From: a virus
Strand: one strand, 5' to 3'
IMG/VR virus record: IMGVR_UViG_3300044911_000505
Coordinates: 1 to 24,073 of that record
Length of the DNA stretch: 24,073 bases
Part shown: piece after piece, positions 21,401 through 24,073 of the stretch
How positions within the stretch are numbered: position 1 is the stretch's first letter
Layout: every line of letters starts with the position of its first letter
The notes under the pieces: model-generated
Database searches by the model: none
What the model saw: only the letters and a program-made list of their open reading frames with translations
Told to the model about the DNA's origin: nothing
Made by a program: the position numbers and the translations under genes

Positions 21401-24073
21401 GCACCTAAGAAGGCTAAGGCTCCGGGTAAAGCTGCGCTACTGAAGAAAGCTGAGACTACTCAGGCAGGACGCCAGTGGGCGCAGTACGCAGACCCCGACA
21501 CCCAACCCAAGTGGTCGGAACTCTCCGATGCCCAGAAAGAGCAGTGGCGCAAGGCGGTCATCGACGACCGCAAGCCCAGCATCGCTGCTGCCGAGGAGAT
21601 CGCTCCACCAAAAAAAGCCGAGGCGGCACCAGCCGCCGTCCCCGCCGCCCTTCCTGAGACAGACGCCGAGTTGTTGGCCGATGCCATCCGCAACGCGGAA
21701 GGGGCCACGGATACGCGCAGCTTCAAGGCGGCTATCGCCACGGTGGTCGAGTACGCCTTCTTCGACACCGATCCCAACAACCGCGCACTGGGCGAACAGG
21801 CACGTGCCTTCCTTGCGAACACGCAGTTCAAAGACGGGCAGCAGTCGAGCATCGACGAAGTGTTCTTGGATCAAGCCAACACGAACCTGCAACTTACTGC
21901 CGTTGTCAAAGACAAAGAGCGCCCGTGGTTCACCTACGCGGTGAGCCGTAACCTTGTCCCGAGTCTCACGGCCAAGATCATCAACATGCCTGCGGTCTAC
22001 AAATCGCGGCAGTCGCCTGTCAGTGGTGTGATCGCCACGACCAAGCCGGTGGAGACTACTGCCCAGCAGATGACTGAGACGCCACAGGCCAAGCTGGGTG
22101 AGTTGATCAGCGACTTGATCTCGCAAATCCGCACTGTGTCGGCGCTCAATCAGGAAGTGAAGTTCCGTGGTACGACGTATCCCAACATCGTGGAACTTGC
22201 CAAGGAACTCTATGCCAAGACCGATGCGGCTGGTCGCAAGTACATCGTTCGTGGCTACCCGCTGAGTGAGTACTTCACCGCCAAGGGCGAGCCGAAGATG
22301 CTCAAGTCGGGTGGTCGATTCCTCATCTCTACCAAGGTGCTGTCCACTGCCGAGCAACGCAAACTTGAGCAGGAGCAGAAGGAAGCTGCGAAGGCGCTCG
22401 CTGAGGCCGAAGCTGAGGCCCGTGCTGCCGAGGCTGAACGTGCGCGTCTGGAGAAGGAGGGGTTCCGTGAGGAAGATTCTTGGGATAATGACGACGGTAT
22501 GTTCTATCGTGATGACGGAGCCGAGATTCCGTCCACGGTGCCTATCGGTCGCATCCGGTTACTGGTCCAGAGTTTCCTGAACAAGCTCCGCGCCAAACCC
22601 ACAGTTCACATATACGCCAACGTCGCAGACCTCAAACAACGCAACCCGGAACTCTACGCACGGGCTGCTGCCGCGCGGCAGCAAGGTGATTTTGATACGA
22701 CTAAGGCGGCTGGCTACTCGTTTGGGCAACCCGAAGCCGAAGGCACCTTGCTTACTCGTCGCCAGTTTTTGCGCGGTGTGGGTGCTGCCCTTGGTTCATT
22801 GAATCTACCCAAGCCATCCAAGGAGATGGAACTCAGTCTGCTGACTGATGCGTGGAATGCGTCCATTGAGGTCTACAACGCTTGGTTTAGAACAGCGGCA
22901 AAGTTTGCTCGTACTGAATCCTTGCGCGATTTTGCGCTAGCGCAAGCTGGCACAAACGGTGAAAGCCTGATGGATGTTGCACGAACCAAGAGGTTGCGCG
23001 ACTTCCTCTATAACGTCGAATACAACGAAGCCTATCAAGGTGATGGGTACGACTACGCACTTAGTGAACTGTTAGCAAAAGATGGTGTGTCCGCACTAGC
23101 CGATTTGCATCAGGCTATGCAGCAGATGCGGCAGCAGTTTGTAGATCAGGCGGGACAGACTAAAGACAAGTTCCCCGGTGCGCACGTCATCATCTTCTCC
23201 GACTTCATCCGCACTGAGCAGCAACTGAAGTTTGTCCTTGCGCACGAGACGCTGGGTCACTTTGGTTTCCGGGGTGTTGTCCCCAAGGCCAAGCTCAACG
23301 AGACGCTCAACCGCATCTACGACATCGACCCCACGGTCCAAGCTGGTGTGGATGCCATGCTCGCAGCCAACGAGGGGATGTCCAAGACAGAAGCCATTGA
23401 AGAATTTCTTGCCGATAACGCAGCCGACCTCGACACGTCCATCATCGCTCGCATCTGGAACGTACTGAAGAACTTCCTCAACAAGTTGGGATTCCAGTTC
23501 CAAGACGATGAAGCTCGCTACTTCGTGAACCAAGCGCGGAAGTACGTGCGCCGTGGTGGTACCGGGCAGTTTGTCAGTGCTCGTGCTGTCGTGGGTGACA
23601 TGGAGCAGATGGATCAGGACCGCGACGACGGGCGCTATGCTCGCTATGCCGCTGGTGATCTGGCTTCCAAAGCGTTTGGACTGAGCGGACTGAGCAGACC
23701 CTACAGCGCCACGGGTGGACTGATGGGTGCAGCGCAAGCCTTTACCGACCGCATGTTCGGTGCGCGACGCGATGTGCCGGGGTTGGTGGCGAACCTGCTG
23801 GAGCAACTGCAAACGCTGGACAACAAGGCGCGACGCAGCGACGGACTGAGCCAGATTTACCGTATCTTCGAGAAGCAGCAGCAACTGGCCCGCTCGCTGT
23901 TGTCCAAGTACCAGCGGATGACATCGTTCTCGCATTCGCCGGATGTGGGTTTCTTCGGTGCGGGTGTGTCCGAGCAGGACAAGGAGAAGGCTGGCGAGTT
24001 GTTGGCGCATGCCGCCCTCCTGCGCTCGCAGCAAGTGACCGATGAACTTCTGAAGAAGTACCCTGACCTCGTG
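18455..24073 (+). CDS. Giant polyvalent-type ejection protein, 3' partial (1873+ aa)
   Basis: GAGG (18445-18448) is 6 bases before ATG 18455, and the frame stays open to the window edge. Glycine-rich hydrophobic helices (about 211-250, 375-425) suggest membrane contact. Residues 440-790 are Pro/Ala/Gln-rich with a coiled coil (AQLQQQREAQLAAQREADL) and two L-x-LFT motifs. A charged helical region follows. From about 1385 (KPTVHIYANVADLKQRNPEL) to 1700 lies a peptidase-like region with FVLAHETLGHFGFRG (His 1597, Glu 1598, His 1602) and a downstream AIEEFLAD (Glu 1649/1650). This resembles zincins of polyvalent phage proteins. Residues 1434-1441 are twin-arginine-like. Likely packaged and ejected; substrate unknown. 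Confidence 0.85.
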   Translation, partial: MATAGLSFANPFMEKIGVGEEPNPYVPYSPTSNIGLGGLAPSAADMAVMGEALVKQSQFTMPEMRRPPAIAFSPSKQELFVNGITFAADDAATALQSESYLRGPGTQLPSGGDWVPLDEQAYSQYLQSIRQPSLGRLAAKSFGRGVDVMQALAGRGLQLAGAEELGGRIVAAQEEELRKTSPYERMFTDIESGRGAVEWFVANFAQQGPNLIESVLTAGLGYLGGTVTGGPLTGVGAALAGLMGKAAFKEAVIAAAKKKAAGEVLNTAENKLLREAAGIAGAVTASYAQNLATGAADIYGEKREQGADAADTDARLAALAGSIPYALMETLPEYLLAKGIFGGGTRTALPAGATRAQRGAELLRRGAVGGAIGGLAEGITELGQEAQLLYQTDQDLTSPEGVNRLINSFAAGFGVGGPIGAVANLRSRQPANLLDPAGTTGPTPGRELVPVSGTEFTGFPRGGYTPAPPGTAVAPYYTPVTPMGAMPTPPEQLAGAPTVPQLPGPVQPVVPMGEPVMMVTPGGVAYPEQMLRQQGNVPPGAPGTQGVLDIFGGQIPAQELAARMQPAVTPAAPAALPAPAVMETRQGVLQFAPAAPAAPAPTALGNALQQVLQRQRVAQLQQQREAQLAAQREADLARLATAAAAQRQLDLAAPPPAAPMPMRQVGPTQPQQLELFTRRQAPRPSRAEALRRGAPGAQPVTAPVEVPQTAAQRRAQLPLFTQEGQPSVAALRAAGVRGKLPTPTLEAGAVQAPPTGAPVTAVTAAQARVTAAAKAAPTRGLKKQAGVAKPKEEERAAKEGKLKQGRVAKRAEDNAGVRAGRQAGKQPKAQVPPSGAPAGGGGVALKRGAQPKGRVIDMTQRRKAQIEEAQEAAEDIADEQERLNSVERRRAKIKEKYGARLQALWSKIQTVPKLMRETRYPNSLEASEVRRLAQEFQGYIDRYNNIQTEEENFNVFEFFERAMDEFLPADLASFDRLSAELAAPKKAKAPGKAALLKKAETTQAGRQWAQYADPDTQPKWSELSDAQKEQWRKAVIDDRKPSIAAAEEIAPPKKAEAAPAAVPAALPETDAELLADAIRNAEGATDTRSFKAAIATVVEYAFFDTDPNNRALGEQARAFLANTQFKDGQQSSIDEVFLDQANTNLQLTAVVKDKERPWFTYAVSRNLVPSLTAKIINMPAVYKSRQSPVSGVIATTKPVETTAQQMTETPQAKLGELISDLISQIRTVSALNQEVKFRGTTYPNIVELAKELYAKTDAAGRKYIVRGYPLSEYFTAKGEPKMLKSGGRFLISTKVLSTAEQRKLEQEQKEAAKALAEAEAEARAAEAERARLEKEGFREEDSWDNDDGMFYRDDGAEIPSTVPIGRIRLLVQSFLNKLRAKPTVHIYANVADLKQRNPELYARAAAARQQGDFDTTKAAGYSFGQPEAEGTLLTRRQFLRGVGAALGSLNLPKPSKEMELSLLTDAWNASIEVYNAWFRTAAKFARTESLRDFALAQAGTNGESLMDVARTKRLRDFLYNVEYNEAYQGDGYDYALSELLAKDGVSALADLHQAMQQMRQQFVDQAGQTKDKFPGAHVIIFSDFIRTEQQLKFVLAHETLGHFGFRGVVPKAKLNETLNRIYDIDPTVQAGVDAMLAANEGMSKTEAIEEFLADNAADLDTSIIARIWNVLKNFLNKLGFQFQDDEARYFVNQARKYVRRGGTGQFVSARAVVGDMEQMDQDRDDGRYARYAAGDLASKAFGLSGLSRPYSATGGLMGAAQAFTDRMFGARRDVPGLVANLLEQLQTLDNKARRSDGLSQIYRIFEKQQQLARSLLSKYQRMTSFSHSPDVGFFGAGVSEQDKEKAGELLAHAALLRSQQVTDELLKKYPDLV
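20838..21020 (+). CDS. Nested small basic phage protein inside the giant gene, 60 aa
   Basis: In a different frame from the giant gene, AAGGAGG (20825-20831) lies 6 bases before a GTG at 20838, and the frame ends TAA at 21018-21020. The product starts (M)PLKKGSSNKVVSQNVRKIM and ends QQAVAASLSSAGRSRKGA. I recognise this pattern, 'MPLKKG.S.KV.S.NV' with a final 'QAVA.aLS.AG.SRK', from free-standing small phage proteins. Some may fall under DUF6496, from memory and not verified. The giant frame here codes low-complexity linker, residues 795-856, which could tolerate overprinting. The function of the family is unknown. Confidence 0.75.
   Translation: MPLKKGSSNKVVSQNVRKIMREYEQGGKLGSSPRPKSRQAARQQAVAASLSSAGRSRKGA

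Noticed and set aside
21437-22357. Long minus-strand ORF (306 codons) opposite the giant gene
   Set aside because: It lies fully antisense to a coherent coding frame with recognisable features and its translation has no family resemblance. It is explained by codon bias.
22467-22580. ORF in another frame inside the giant gene, with AAGGAGG 6 bases before a GTG
   Set aside because: The 37-residue product has no recognisable pattern, and the SD comes from Lys-Glu-Gly codons. It is a useful control showing that SD plus start at this spacing can arise by chance in charged coding sequence.
23674-23700. GGACTGAGC repeated twice, with a third partial copy near 23840
   Set aside because: A short in-frame coding repeat (Gly-Leu-Ser) with no sign of a regulatory or recombination role.
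23096-24034. Long minus-strand ORF (312 codons) opposite the peptidase region
   Set aside because: It is antisense to the HETLGHFGFR coding region, with no SD-supported start or recognised domain. It is a shadow of the plus-strand gene.

Overview
The window is a gene-dense stretch of a tailed-phage genome, most likely podovirus-like. Every gene I can support is on the + strand. Genes abut or overlap by 1-4 bases, with TGATG or ATGA junctions and Shine-Dalgarno (SD) sites usually 6 bases before the start. Many products resemble short-tail virion parts: head-tail adaptors, a nozzle-like protein, fibres, a gp13-like GNAT protein, and ejection proteins including one with a lytic transglycosylase. 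A holin/lysozyme lysis module, with muralytic enzymes of the kind common in phages of Gram-negative bacteria, lies inside the structural block. Host and taxon cannot be fixed from sequence alone. No portal, capsid, terminase, polymerase, integrase, tRNA or CRISPR is visible, so the window is only part of a genome.

Layout. 1-487: tail of an upstream gene and two small proteins. 487-3247: three tandem adaptor-like paralogues plus a fourth, more divergent relative. 3249-8340: fibre module of two short tail proteins, a 49-residue microprotein and three long candidate receptor-binding proteins. Much of this module is AT-rich (about 37% GC by hand count at 7501-7800, against about 58% in a sample of the nozzle-like gene). 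8354-9371: four small proteins, one with four cysteines. 9378-10860: membrane protein, 3-TM holin-like protein and GH24 lysozyme. 10861-15150: nozzle-like protein, small tail protein, Met/Gln-rich protein and GNAT-like protein. 15161-24073: gp14-like protein, SLT transglycosylase protein and a giant protein of at least 1873 residues that runs off the right edge.

Likely roles: the adaptors and nozzle form the head-tail channel and the fibres bind the host. The 15-24 kb proteins are probably stored in the head and ejected, with the SLT domain opening peptidoglycan. The giant protein carries a zinc-peptidase-like motif (HETLGHFGFR) like those in polyvalent proteins of phages and conjugative elements, so it may deliver an enzymatic payload.

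Most unusual points: (1) a recognisable small basic phage protein is encoded in another frame inside the giant gene (20838-21020) with its own SD; (2) two small membrane-protein ORFs lie in one alternative frame inside the lysozyme gene, each behind an SD; (3) the giant protein's peptidase region appears split by about 150 residues that begin near a twin-arginine-like motif; (4) the adaptor gene is triplicated; (5) short peptide motifs are shared between different virion proteins.
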